Shown in pieces: positions 1-8,306 of a stretch of DNA of 64,000 bases. The translations under genes were made by a program, and so were the position numbers. The DNA lies in contig NZ_CP108383.1 of the NCBI RefSeq assembly GCF_035958815.1, forward strand, positions 7,068,001 through 7,132,000, in the 5' to 3' direction. Below the pieces are notes generated by a model. It saw only the letters and a list, made by a program, of their open reading frames with translations. It did not search any database and was not told where the DNA came from. Positions within the stretch are counted from its first letter, which is position 1. Each line of letters begins with the position of its first letter. The stretch comes from Nocardia sp. NBC_01327. GTDB taxonomy: Bacteria > Actinomycetota > Actinomycetes > Mycobacteriales > Mycobacteriaceae.

Positions 1-1556
1 AACGGATACTTCACTCCCGAAATCTCCTGCCCTGTCTCATGTCCCTTGCCCGCGATCAGCACCACGTCGCCGGGGTTCGCCCAGTCGACGGCGGCGGCGA
101 TGGCGTCGGCCCGGTCCCCGACCTCCCGGACCTGTCCGCGTTCACCCGGCGGAACCTCATCGGCTCCCGCGCGGACAGCGGCGCGGATGGCCGCCGGATC
201 CTCACTGCGTGGATTGTCGTCGGTAATGATCAGCAGATCGGCGCCGCGCGCCCCGGCCGCACCCATGAGCGGGCGCTTGCCGGCGTCGCGATCACCGCCG
301 GCCCCGACCACCACCGCCAGTCGGCCCCCGTCCTGCTCGGCGAGCAGCGCACGCAGTGTCGCCACCACCGATTCGATGGCCGCGGGCTTGTGCGCGTAGT
401 CGACCACGGCCAGGAAATCCTGGCCGCGTTCCACCCGCTGCATACGCCCGGGCACATCCACCTCGCCCAAAGCCGCTGCGGCACTGGCCACATCGGCGCC
501 CGCCGCCGCGCACACCGCGAGCGCGAGCAGGCCGTTGGCGATGTTGTACGCGCCCGGAAGTCGCAGGCGCACCTCCAGATTCACACCGGGACCGGTGGCC
601 TCGAACTGCTGTGAGGCCGCCGCCTGGGTGGCCGCACCGGCGATCCAGTCCGCGCCCACGCCGGGGCGGGTGGTCACGGTCACGATCTGCGGCTGCCCGT
701 TCGCCATGGCCGCGACGGTGACATCGCCCGCCAGCCGGGTGCCCCATTCGTCATCGATGCAGAGCACCGCGGTGGCGGCGGGCACCACGGCCGAATCAGC
801 GGGAACGAACAGGCGGCGCTTGGCCGCGTAGTAGTCCTCGAAATCGGCGTGGAAATCCAGGTGGTCCTGCGAAAGATTGGTGAACGCCCCGACCGCGAAC
901 CGCACCCCGTCCACCCGGCCCAGCGCGAGCGCATGGCTGGAGACCTCCATGACCACCGCCTGTACACCCTGCTCCACCATGACGGCGAACATGGCATGCA
1001 GCTGCGGGGCCTCGGGGGTGGTGAGCGCCGACGGCACCCGGACGCCGCCGATGCGGGTCTCGATGGTGCCGAGCAGCGCGGTCCGGAAACCGGCGGCCGC
1101 GAGACCCGCCTCCACCAGATACGCGGTGGTGGTTTTGCCCGAGGTGCCGGTGATGCCGATGATGCGCAGCGTGCGCGAGGGATCACCGTAGAGCGCCGAG
1201 GACAGCGCGCCGAGCACCGAACGCGGCGCCTCGTGCACGAGCACCGGAACATCGATCGCGCCGATGAGCTCCGCGCCCGCCGGATCGGTGAAGATGGCGA
1301 CCGCGCCGCGCTCCACCGCCGCCCGGGCGAACCGAGCGCCGTGCGCATGCGTACCGGCCAGACCCGCGAACAGATCACCCGGCAGCACCGCATTCGAGCG
1401 CTGCTCGATACCGGTCAGCTGGACCTGCGACTCGGCGCCGGTGAGCATTCCGGCCGAACCTGCCGAGCGCGCGCCCGTCAATTCCGCCACCGTGCGCAGG
1501 GTGGTCACCGGCGGTGCGGCGGGCCGAATTACCTGCGGGCTGGACTGCGCGGGCAC
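1..1556 (-). CDS. murE: UDP-MurNAc-tripeptide synthetase MurE, 3' end cut by window edge
   Basis: ATP-dependent Mur ligase that adds the third residue, meso-diaminopimelate, to UDP-MurNAc-L-Ala-D-Glu in cytoplasmic peptidoglycan synthesis. 518 residues are visible and the stop lies beyond base 1. Seen: ATP-binding GTSGKTTT at about 137-144, the DDNPR motif at 446-450 that recognises meso-DAP in this family, and a late GKGHE motif near the window edge. I chose the GTG at 1556 because GGAGAGGAG lies about 6 nt upstream; an upstream ATG at 1582 is out of frame. It follows pbpB on the same strand after a 166-bp gap, so it probably belongs to the dcw transcript but may have its own promoter in that gap. 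Confidence 0.95.
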   Translation of the reverse strand, partial: MPAQSSPQVIRPAAPPVTTLRTVAELTGARSAGSAGMLTGAESQVQLTGIEQRSNAVLPGDLFAGLAGTHAHGARFARAAVERGAVAIFTDPAGAELIGAIDVPVLVHEAPRSVLGALSSALYGDPSRTLRIIGITGTSGKTTTAYLVEAGLAAAGFRTALLGTIETRIGGVRVPSALTTPEAPQLHAMFAVMVEQGVQAVVMEVSSHALALGRVDGVRFAVGAFTNLSQDHLDFHADFEDYYAAKRRLFVPADSAVVPAATAVLCIDDEWGTRLAGDVTVAAMANGQPQIVTVTTRPGVGADWIAGAATQAAASQQFEATGPGVNLEVRLRLPGAYNIANGLLALAVCAAAGADVASAAAALGEVDVPGRMQRVERGQDFLAVVDYAHKPAAIESVVATLRALLAEQDGGRLAVVVGAGGDRDAGKRPLMGAAGARGADLLIITDDNPRSEDPAAIRAAVRAGADEVPPGERGQVREVGDRADAIAAAVDWANPGDVVLIAGKGHETGQEISGVKYP

Positions 1557-1722
1557 GAAGCTCCTCTCCGGGATGTGGTCATAGTGAAATCCGACGGTGG
1601 GACTCGGATCGACGAGTCAGGTTACCTGTGTTCGAAAGCCGCGCGATCGGCACGGCGCAGTTCGGTCACCCGCCCGTGCACGCGCCGGGAGCGGTCTGCG
1701 TCACTGCCATCGTCTACCTGCT

Positions 1723-3660
1723 CTAACTCGCCTGCAGAATCAGTGGTTTGGCCGGTGGTGACGGCGGCACCCGATCACGCTGCAGGGCCCAGGACGCAAT
1801 GCTGTGGAACAGCGGCGCGGCCGATCCGCCGCCGCTGCCGTCGGAGCTGCGGACGGGTGCGTCCAGCATCATCCCGATCACATAGCGCGGGTTGTCCGCG
1901 GGCGCCATACCGGCGAAGGTGATCCAGTAGCGGTCGTTCGAATAGCAGTGGCACTTCTGGTCGATCTGCTGCGCGGTACCGGTCTTGCCCGCCACCTGAT
2001 ACCCCTCGATGGCCGCCTGGGTTCCGGTGCCGGTCTGGTTGCCGCCCTGCGGATCCTTCTGCACGATCGCCTCGAACATCTGCCGCAGCGTCTGCGCCGT
2101 CTGCGGGCTGACCACCTTGACGCTGTCGGGCTGATCCTCTTCGGTGCGGGTGCCGTCCGGCGCGATCTTGGCCTTCACAATGCGCGGCGGAATCCGCACG
2201 CCGTCATTGGCGATGGCCTGGTACATCGAGGTCATCTGCAGGGTCGTCATCGAAAGTCCCTGGCCGATGGGCAGGTTCGCGAAGGTCGCGCCCGACCACT
2301 GATCCCGCGCGGGCAGCACGCCGGCGCTCTCACCGGGCAGGCCCACACCGGTGCGCTGGCCGATGCCGAACTTCTTGACCATGTCGTACCAGCGGTCCTC
2401 GCCGACCCGCTGCGCCAGCATGAGCGTGCCCACATTCGAGGACTTACCGAAGATTCCGGTGGTGGTGTACGGCGCGACGCCGTGCACCCAGGCGTCGTTC
2501 ACGGTGACACCGCCGAGGCTGATGCTGCCCGGAACCTGATGCACCTCATCGGGAGTGGTGAGACCGTATTCGATGGCGGCGGCCGCGGTGACGATCTTGT
2601 TGACCGAACCCGGCTCGTACACCGACTGCACCGAGGGATTGCCCAGATCGGACTGCGACCAATACTGCGGGCCCAGTGCGGGATTGAAGGTGGCGTCATT
2701 GGCCATGGCCAGCACCTGGCCGGTGTGCGCGTCCAGCACGACCGCCGAGGCGGACTGCGCGCCCGACATATCCTTGGCCTGCTGCACCTGCTGCTGCACG
2801 TAGTACTGCAGATCCGAATCCAGGGTCAGCTCAACGCCGTAACCGTTCACGGCGGGCAGCCGGTCACGCCAGCTGCCGGGGATCACCGCGCCGTCGGAAC
2901 CGCGGTCATAGGTCATGGAACCGTCCGAGCCCGCGAGGATCGCATCCATCGCCGACTCCAGGCCGATCTGCCCGTGCCCGTCCCAGCCGGTCGCGCCGAT
3001 CATATTGGCGGCCAGCGAACCGCCCGGATACTCGCGCATGTCCTGGCGCTCGGTGCCGACCTCGGGGAACTGCAGACTGATATCGGCCGCCACCTGCGGG
3101 TCCACATTGCGCACCAGATAGGAGAACGGATCATCGCTGCGCAGCTTGGTCAGCAGATCCTTCTCCGGCGCGTCATTGCCCAGCTTCTGGTGAATGTATT
3201 TGGCAATGGCCTGCAGTCGGTCATCCGGATCCGGCGCCGACGGGTTCTTGGTATGCGCATCGGACAGCTCTTTGCGCACCTTCACGGGCTGGAACGTGAG
3301 CGCCTTCGCGGCAATGGTGAAGGCCAGCGATTTGCCGTAGCGGTCGGTGATCGGACCGCGGGTCGCGGGATCGGGCAGCTTCACCGTGCGCTGACTGGCC
3401 GCCTCCGCCGACAGGGTCGGCGCGGACCAGCTCTGAATCCACAGCAGTTGGGCGGCGGCCACCAGCAGCGCCAGCAGCATGACGAAACGGCCCACCCCGA
3501 ACCGGAAGCGCGTCGAGGCGTCCATTCCGGGAGCGGCACGCGGCCGGGACGTGCGCCCCGGCCCGGAACCCGCACGGCCGGAGGCGGTTCGGCTCCGGCC
3601 GGTGGCCGCACGTCCCCGGCCGGAGTCACGACCGCCGCGTACCGCGCGGGAAAAACTCAT
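1723..3660 (-). CDS. pbpB: Division-specific class B penicillin-binding protein (FtsI/PBP3)
   Basis: Septal peptidoglycan transpeptidase that cross-links new wall at the division site, working with the FtsW/FtsQLB divisome. 645 aa: a basic, Arg/Gly/Pro-rich cytoplasmic N-terminus (1-55), one membrane segment at about 57-75, a PBP dimerisation domain, and a transpeptidase domain. Seen active-site motifs: SVNK with nucleophile Ser352, SSN at 407-409, and KTG at 559-561. The start ATG overlaps the stop of the ftsL-like gene by 4 bp (ATGA), so the two are translationally coupled, as in M. tuberculosis Rv2164c-Rv2163c. The long basic tail is typical of actinobacterial FtsI. Confidence 0.96.
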   Translation of the reverse strand: MSFSRAVRGGRDSGRGRAATGRSRTASGRAGSGPGRTSRPRAAPGMDASTRFRFGVGRFVMLLALLVAAAQLLWIQSWSAPTLSAEAASQRTVKLPDPATRGPITDRYGKSLAFTIAAKALTFQPVKVRKELSDAHTKNPSAPDPDDRLQAIAKYIHQKLGNDAPEKDLLTKLRSDDPFSYLVRNVDPQVAADISLQFPEVGTERQDMREYPGGSLAANMIGATGWDGHGQIGLESAMDAILAGSDGSMTYDRGSDGAVIPGSWRDRLPAVNGYGVELTLDSDLQYYVQQQVQQAKDMSGAQSASAVVLDAHTGQVLAMANDATFNPALGPQYWSQSDLGNPSVQSVYEPGSVNKIVTAAAAIEYGLTTPDEVHQVPGSISLGGVTVNDAWVHGVAPYTTTGIFGKSSNVGTLMLAQRVGEDRWYDMVKKFGIGQRTGVGLPGESAGVLPARDQWSGATFANLPIGQGLSMTTLQMTSMYQAIANDGVRIPPRIVKAKIAPDGTRTEEDQPDSVKVVSPQTAQTLRQMFEAIVQKDPQGGNQTGTGTQAAIEGYQVAGKTGTAQQIDQKCHCYSNDRYWITFAGMAPADNPRYVIGMMLDAPVRSSDGSGGGSAAPLFHSIASWALQRDRVPPSPPAKPLILQAS

Positions 3661-4319
3661 CGAGGCGTTCCGTTCGGCGCGGCCTGCAGTGCAGGTGACT
3701 GCGGCGCCTGCGCCGTCGTCGGCGCGGTAGTGGTGGTGGGCGGATTGGGCGTCGTGGTGACCGGTACCAGCCGCTCACCCTGCGCCTGCACCAGCTTCGG
3801 CGGCTGCGCCACCGGCACCTGCGGCGTGGTGTTCAGCGGCGGGGCCGGGGAGCCCTGTGCGGGAATCGGATTGCCGATCACCGTCACCGAACCGTCCGGG
3901 GCCACCAGCAGGCGGGCCGGATCCTTGGCCGGGATCATGCCCAATTCCGCTGCGCGCGCGGCCAGTTCGGGCGCCGAATCGGCCGACTCGACCTCACGCT
4001 GCAGCGCCGCCCGCTCATCCGAGAGCTGCTGATTGACACGCCGGGCGTCACCGAGCTGGTAGCTGTCCTCGGTGGAACGGGTGGTCAGCAGCAGCGTGAC
4101 GGCCAGACCGCAGCCCAGCAGCGCGATAATGGTGGCCACGAACGACATCCGGCCGCGCGGTACGGATTCGCCCGTGCGCCGCAGCAATTGCGGCAGCTCG
4201 GTGCGCTCGCGACTGCGACGGCGCGCGTAAGCGCGTTGCGCCGCACCCGATTTCACCTGCTCCGCCGCCTGCGCCCGCCGAGCCCCCCGGCCCGTCGCCT
4301 GCGCCCTGATCGTCGTCAT
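3657..4319 (-). CDS. FtsL-like bitopic division protein (Rv2164c type)
   Basis: Small single-pass membrane protein, 220 aa, in the place of ftsL between rsmH and pbpB. Layout: basic cytoplasmic N-terminus, one membrane helix at about 60-82, a short Ala/Glu-rich coiled-coil stretch (about 90-125), then a long Pro/Thr-rich extracytoplasmic tail. Function is inferred from position and topology: FtsL-type proteins link FtsQ/FtsB to FtsW/FtsI. The ATG at 4319 with AAGGGG upstream is chosen; an open frame continues upstream to 4544 but would overlap rsmH. The tail is much longer than in E. coli FtsL, as in the mycobacterial protein. Confidence 0.85.
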   Translation of the reverse strand: MTTIRAQATGRGARRAQAAEQVKSGAAQRAYARRRSRERTELPQLLRRTGESVPRGRMSFVATIIALLGCGLAVTLLLTTRSTEDSYQLGDARRVNQQLSDERAALQREVESADSAPELAARAAELGMIPAKDPARLLVAPDGSVTVIGNPIPAQGSPAPPLNTTPQVPVAQPPKLVQAQGERLVPVTTTPNPPTTTTAPTTAQAPQSPALQAAPNGTPR

Positions 4320-4443
4320 AGGGCGGCCCCTTCGCACGCCGGGCGCACGTGTGACCTCCGAGCCTGAAACTTCGCTGTATATATGCGGGCGTGCGCGGAG
4401 CCCTCCGTGGTTACGCTCCGCTGCCGCCTCCGGGCTTGACCGC

Positions 4444-5424
4444 TCACGCCTGCTCCTCCCCAACGATCCGTTCGGCTGCCCGCATGCGCACCGGAGTGGC
4501 CCGCGGATTGTCTTCGATCTCCTGCTCGGTCGCCTTCTCCGCACCGCGGGTCAGGATCTTGAATTCCGGTCCCATGCCGGGCAATTCCACGGGCAGGTCC
4601 AGCGGGGTCTTCGAAGCGGCACGCTTCGCCAACTCCGACTTGACCACCCGGTCCTCGAGAGATTGATAGCTCATGAACACGATCCGGCCGCCGGGCGCCA
4701 GCGCGTCCAGCGCGGCCGGCACCGCCGCCTCGAGGGATTCGAGCTCCCGATTCACCTCCACCCGCAGCGCCTGGAAGGTGCGCTTGGCCGGATGCCCACC
4801 GGTACGGCGGGCCGCGGCCGGGATGGCGTCGTAGAGCAGCTCCACCAGCTGCGCGCTGGTGACGAAGGGGGTTTTCTGCCTGCGGCGCAACACTTCCGAG
4901 GCGATCTTGCCCGCGAAGCGCTCCTCGCCGTAGACCTTCAGCACCCGGGCCAGATCGCCGTGCCCATAGGTATTGAGCACATCGGCGGCCGTGGGGCCGG
5001 TGCTGGAGTCCATCCGCATATCGAGCGGGGCGTCGATGGAGTAGGCGAAGCCGCGTTCGGCCTCGTCGAGCTGCATGGAGGAGACACCGAGGTCCATCAG
5101 AATCGCCTGCACACTGCCGCGGGGCGGCAGACCGGCCTGCTCGAGTGCGGCGGCGATGCCGTCATACGTGGTGTGTACCAGCGTGATCCGGTTTTCGTAG
5201 GGGCGTAGTCGCTCCCCCGCCAGCTTCAGGGCCTCGGTATCGCGATCCAACCCGACCAGGCGAATATTCGGGTAGGTACGCAAGAAGTGTTCGGCATGGC
5301 CACCGAGTCCGAGTGTGCAGTCGAGATAGACGGCCCCGTCGGAACCCAGTGCGGGACCGAGGATTTCGTCTGCGCGATCGAGGAGAACCGGGACATGGCG
5401 GGGACCGTCACTGCCTGGGTGCAC
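4444..5424 (-). CDS. rsmH: 16S rRNA m4C1402 methyltransferase RsmH (MraW)
   Basis: S-adenosylmethionine-dependent methyltransferase that modifies N4 of C1402 in the ribosomal P site. 326 aa from the GTG at 5424. Seen: the family N-terminus RHVPVLLDR, the SAM-binding stretch YLDCTLGLGGHAEH, and a C-terminal region ending in conserved basic residues. This start is preferred because GGGAGG sits 6 nt upstream and gives the usual family length; an open frame continues to 5574 but would read through a regulatory-looking repeat region. It lies between mraZ and the ftsL-like gene, the standard dcw order. Confidence 0.95.
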   Translation of the reverse strand: MHPGSDGPRHVPVLLDRADEILGPALGSDGAVYLDCTLGLGGHAEHFLRTYPNIRLVGLDRDTEALKLAGERLRPYENRITLVHTTYDGIAAALEQAGLPPRGSVQAILMDLGVSSMQLDEAERGFAYSIDAPLDMRMDSSTGPTAADVLNTYGHGDLARVLKVYGEERFAGKIASEVLRRRQKTPFVTSAQLVELLYDAIPAAARRTGGHPAKRTFQALRVEVNRELESLEAAVPAALDALAPGGRIVFMSYQSLEDRVVKSELAKRAASKTPLDLPVELPGMGPEFKILTRGAEKATEQEIEDNPRATPVRMRAAERIVGEEQA

Positions 5425-5486
5425 CTTCGACCTCCCGGACCTCACATTTCGTCGCACGGCCACTGACGGGTCGCTTGCGATCGGAC

Positions 5487-5533
5487 TCTGCACTGACAGT
5501 GAACTCTGCACTGAACGGTCGTATCTGCACTGA
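5487..5533 (-). repeat. Three direct repeats of TCAGTGCAGA between mraZ and rsmH
   Basis: On the minus strand TCAGTGCAGA occurs three times, at 5524-5533, 5505-5514 and 5487-5496 (spacing 19 and 18 bp). CACTGATCAGTG forms a palindrome at the upstream copy, and a further TCAGTG lies downstream near 5461. The array sits in the 226-bp mraZ-rsmH gap, 60-110 bp before the rsmH start. It looks like a regulatory array, but no known factor is recognised. Confidence 0.5.
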
Positions 5534-5650
5534 TCAGTGGGTGGCCAATGCCCCAGGGTCTCTGACCGAAGCACGGCACCTGGCGTTGGGGAAGTACGTC
5601 AGGGTCCGCGTCGGGCAGAGGCCGCAGGGCACTCGCCTCGCTGTGGGCGC

Positions 5651-6082
5651 TTAGAAGATCTCGCCCAGCGACTCGTCTCCAGCCTGCGAGTAATCCTCCT
5701 CATGCTCGGCGAGGTAGGAATCCCACGCCGCCTTGTCCCATATTTCGAGGAAGTCGACCGAGCCGATCACCACGCAGTCCTTGGAAAGGTTTGCGTAGCG
5801 GCGATGCTCAGCCGACAACACGATGCGGCCCTGCGCGTCCGGACGCTGTTCGTCCGAGGAGGCAGCCAGGGCACGGACGAATGCGCGAGCCTGCGGATTG
5901 CTTCGAGACGCGGACGCCGCCCGCCGCGCAAGCGCGGTGAACTCGTCCTTCGGATATACGGCAAGGCTGTGGTCTTGACCCTTCGTGACCATCAACCCTC
6001 CCGCCAGCTCGTCCCGGAACTTCGCAGGCAACGTGAGTCGCCCTTTGTCGTCCAGTCGAGGGGTATAGGTACCGAGGAACAA
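5651..6082 (-). CDS. mraZ: Transcriptional regulator MraZ
   Basis: First gene of the dcw cluster and its autorepressor. 143 aa with the two tandem AbrB-like (SpoVT) half-domains expected: the first DKGRLTLPAKFRDEL at about 12-26 and the second DAQGRIVLSAEHRRY at about 82-96. The start is the TTG at 6082, with AGGAGG about 9 nt upstream; no ATG or GTG fits the conserved MFLGTY N-terminus. Upstream lies a three-repeat MraZ box (6140-6168), so autoregulation is expected. The MraZ family binds TGGGN repeats with 5-nt spacers as an oligomeric ring. Confidence 0.96.
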   Translation of the reverse strand: MFLGTYTPRLDDKGRLTLPAKFRDELAGGLMVTKGQDHSLAVYPKDEFTALARRAASASRSNPQARAFVRALAASSDEQRPDAQGRIVLSAEHRRYANLSKDCVVIGSVDFLEIWDKAAWDSYLAEHEEDYSQAGDESLGEIF

Positions 6083-6139
6083 GCCGCGACACCTCCTACC
6101 GAATCACCCTTCGACTGTTCGGTCTCCTGTAGTGCGCGC

Positions 6140-6168
6140 TCCACATTACCCCACTTTCCCCCACTTTC
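6140..6168 (-). promoter_or_regulatory. MraZ box
   Basis: Read on the minus strand: TGGGG, 5 nt, TGGGG, 5 nt, TGGAG, i.e. three pentamers at 10-bp periodicity about 60-85 bp upstream of the mraZ start. This matches the established MraZ operator pattern (TGGGN repeats with 5-nt spacers). Confidence 0.85.
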
Positions 6169-6420
6169 AATCGAAAGCGGCGGTGATCTCAGTCCCCGCT
6201 TGGCGAACTTCGCAGGTCACACCAGCTATCACCGTGGTGGGGAACTTTCGCCCCAGTTCCCCCGACACGCACGGCTCGCGGCGGAGGGCACCCGACAACA
6301 GTTAGCAAACACGCAGATAGCGCCCATTTCCGACGAAAGTGGGCGGGTGTGGGGGAACCGTGTGGGTGATGGTGGGGAGGGCCGGCGGGGCATGGACACG
6401 CCGCAGAACTTCCACGAGAA

Positions 6421-6463
6421 ACGCCGTGACGCCACACCTCAAGTCGGTGTGGCGCCACGGCGT
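6421..6463. terminator. Strong hairpin downstream of the DUF3040 gene
   Basis: An 18-bp stem (one mismatch) with a 7-nt loop, built from ACGCCGTGACGCCACACC and its inverse. It lies 56 bp beyond the DUF3040 stop and upstream of the mraZ promoter region, so it should insulate the dcw operon. The U-tract is weak on both sides, which is usual for actinobacterial terminators. Confidence 0.7.
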
Positions 6464-6518
6464 GTCGCGCTTGTTTCAGTTAGCCGATACAGCTGTCCGC
6501 CGGAGCGGAGCAGACCGA

Positions 6519-6941
6519 TCAGTTGTCCTGCTCGAACCGGCGGCGGAACCGGTCCTCCATACGAGATGAGAACCCGCCCGACTTCTTCTGTCGACCCCGG
6601 CCGCCGGGGTTGGCGCCCGCCGCGGGATGCGCTTCACTGCCACGGCCGCCCTGGGAGGTCATCCCACGGCCACCGGACAGCAACAGCACACCTGCGCCGA
6701 ACATGACAATGAATCCGATCAAGCTGATGATCGGGAAGTCGCCCAGCTTTATGGGCGCGGCGATGCCTGCCACGAGCAGAAACAGACCGAGGACGAACAA
6801 AGCCGCCGACTGTAATCTGCGCCGGCCGGTGGCGGAACGCAGGCGTCCGCCCCGAACCGTCGAGGCGAACTTGGGGTCCTCAGCGTAGAGCGCGCTCTCG
6901 ATTTGTTCGAGCATGCGCTGCTCGTGCTCGGAGAGTGGCAC
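6519..6941 (-). CDS. DUF3040 membrane protein (Rv2169c type)
   Basis: 140 aa. The N-terminal MPLSEHEQRMLEQIE signature is typical of DUF3040. Two hydrophobic segments follow at about 45-63 and 70-90, then a Gly/Arg-rich basic tail. Small actinobacterial membrane protein of unknown function; in M. tuberculosis Rv2169c lies at the same place next to mraZ. GTG start at 6941 with GGGGGAGG 4 nt upstream. Confidence 0.85.
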   Translation of the reverse strand: MPLSEHEQRMLEQIESALYAEDPKFASTVRGGRLRSATGRRRLQSAALFVLGLFLLVAGIAAPIKLGDFPIISLIGFIVMFGAGVLLLSGGRGMTSQGGRGSEAHPAAGANPGGRGRQKKSGGFSSRMEDRFRRRFEQDN

Positions 6942-7066
6942 GGTACCTCCCCCGGCACTAGGTGGTGGCGGTCGCCTCCGGGTAAGCGACAGATAGCCGA
7001 CGTTGGCGGCTGTCTGCCATTAATAATACGAGTTCGATCAGAGAGCTACCACCTACTCGCCGATAC

Positions 7067-7507
7067 TCAGGCCAGCATTCCGTCAACCCACCCCGTTCCG
7101 GGACGCAATCGTGACGCTGCGGCCAGCAGATCTTCGACGTCATGCAGGAATGCGCCTACCCGCGAAGAGAACTCGTCGGCGCGTTGATCATCGATCGGCC
7201 GGGGCAGACCGGCCTCCAGTGCGGCCCGGGTTTCGGACTGGCCGGTGAAGTAGTCGGCCCACATCACGAATTCGGGGGCGGCGGCCTGCATCAGCACCCA
7301 GGCGTTGCGAGAACGCGCACGTGGCGCGCGGTCCGCGCCGGTCAGGGCGAGCACGGCGCCGGCGCCGCGCAAGGCCGCCAGATAGGCCGTGCGGAACCGC
7401 TCGGGCGGGTCCTGCTCCCCCGCCGCCTGCATGAGCAGACCGTCGGCGCGCCGCAGGAGTTCACCGGCACGCCCCGGATGGGCCGGACGTTGGTTGCTAC
7501 CGGACAT
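7067..7507 (-). CDS. SAV_6107-like HEPN-domain protein
   Basis: 146 aa, soluble, mostly helical, rich in Ala/Arg. The sequence resembles the small actinobacterial family annotated as SAV_6107-type HEPN, whose biochemical role is unknown. The ATG at 7507 is supported by GGGGAGG 6 nt upstream; the open frame runs further upstream but crosses an AT-rich promoter region. It is divergent from the GNAT gene, and the 187-bp gap contains a TTCAA-N5-TTGAA palindrome. Confidence 0.65.
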   Translation of the reverse strand: MSGSNQRPAHPGRAGELLRRADGLLMQAAGEQDPPERFRTAYLAALRGAGAVLALTGADRAPRARSRNAWVLMQAAAPEFVMWADYFTGQSETRAALEAGLPRPIDDQRADEFSSRVGAFLHDVEDLLAAASRLRPGTGWVDGMLA

Positions 7508-7567
7508 CGGGTACCTCCCCACTCGCATACCCGGACCACCGTCAAGATCGAACAGGTATTCGAAGGT

Positions 7568-7582
7568 TTCAATTAAGTTGAA
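7568..7582. promoter_or_regulatory. Palindrome TTCAATTAAGTTGAA in a divergent promoter region
   Basis: A near-perfect inverted repeat (TTCAA-N5-TTGAA) in an unusually AT-rich patch between the HEPN and GNAT genes, followed by TATAAAG at about 7584. The position suits an operator or core promoter serving either gene. No regulator is assigned. Confidence 0.45.
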
Positions 7583-7694
7583 TATAAAGACAGCCACCGA
7601 CAAGTTCCGACGCTCGACCGTGAAAGCAACGCGGGACGGGATCGGCGCTATCGTCGGACCCACCGCCCGCGCTAACGAGAGCTGCGCCTGCCCG

Positions 7695-8306
7695 ATGACC
7701 GCCGTCACCCCCAACACCACGCCCGCGCCCGTCGTCGTCGATCTCTCGGCGGCGACCATGCGCGCCCGGCTGCACGACGCCCTCGCGGTGTACGTCGCGG
7801 CCATGGACTACCCGCGCGGCACCGAACACCAGCGCGCACCCATGTGGGCCGAGCACACCACCCGGCCCGGCTGGCAGTCCGTGGCCGCGGTCCTACCCGA
7901 TGACGACGGGCGGCTCGACCTGCGCACCGCGCCCATCGTCGCCATCGCCTACGGGTATCACGGTGCGCCGCACCAGTGGTGGCATCAGCAGGTGTACAGC
8001 GGTATGCGGCGCACCGGCTGGCCGGAACACGCTGCGCGCGAACTGCTCTCCGATTACTTCGAATTGACCGAACTGCATGTGCATCCCGCCGCGCAGGGGC
8101 GCGGCATCGGCGAGATCCTGCTCACCCGGCTGCTGCAGAATCGGCCCGAGCGCAGTGTGCTGCTGTCCACACCGGAGGTCGACGCCGAGTCCAATCGCGC
8201 CTGGCGGCTCTACCGCCGGCAGGGATTCGGTGATGTGGTGCGGCATTTCATCTTCTCCGGCGACACCCGCAAGTTCGCGGTGCTGGGGCGGCGGCTGCCG
8301 CTGTGA
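7695..8306 (+). CDS. GNAT-family N-acetyltransferase (Rv2170 type)
   Basis: 203 aa. It carries the acetyl-CoA binding motif A as QGRGIGEILLTRLL (about 134-147) after the beta-4 strand ELTELHVHP, and the C-terminal AWRLYRRQGF typical of GNATs. In M. tuberculosis Rv2170 holds the same position. The substrate is unknown; co-transcription with crtO (GTGA 4-bp overlap at the 3' end) makes a link to the carotenoid genes possible but unproven. The start is uncertain: the ATG at 7695 lacks a strong ribosome site, and the frame stays open upstream. Confidence 0.85.
   Translation: MTAVTPNTTPAPVVVDLSAATMRARLHDALAVYVAAMDYPRGTEHQRAPMWAEHTTRPGWQSVAAVLPDDDGRLDLRTAPIVAIAYGYHGAPHQWWHQQVYSGMRRTGWPEHAARELLSDYFELTELHVHPAAQGRGIGEILLTRLLQNRPERSVLLSTPEVDAESNRAWRLYRRQGFGDVVRHFIFSGDTRKFAVLGRRLPL

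Larger units (their letters stand above)
6083..6518. other. Non-coding stretch upstream of mraZ
   Basis: 436 bp with no convincing gene. It holds the mraZ ribosome site, the MraZ box, a second partial TGGGN pair on the plus strand (6340-6344 and 6350-6354), and a strong hairpin at 6421-6463. Short open frames here are low-quality and lack ribosome sites. Confidence 0.7.
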
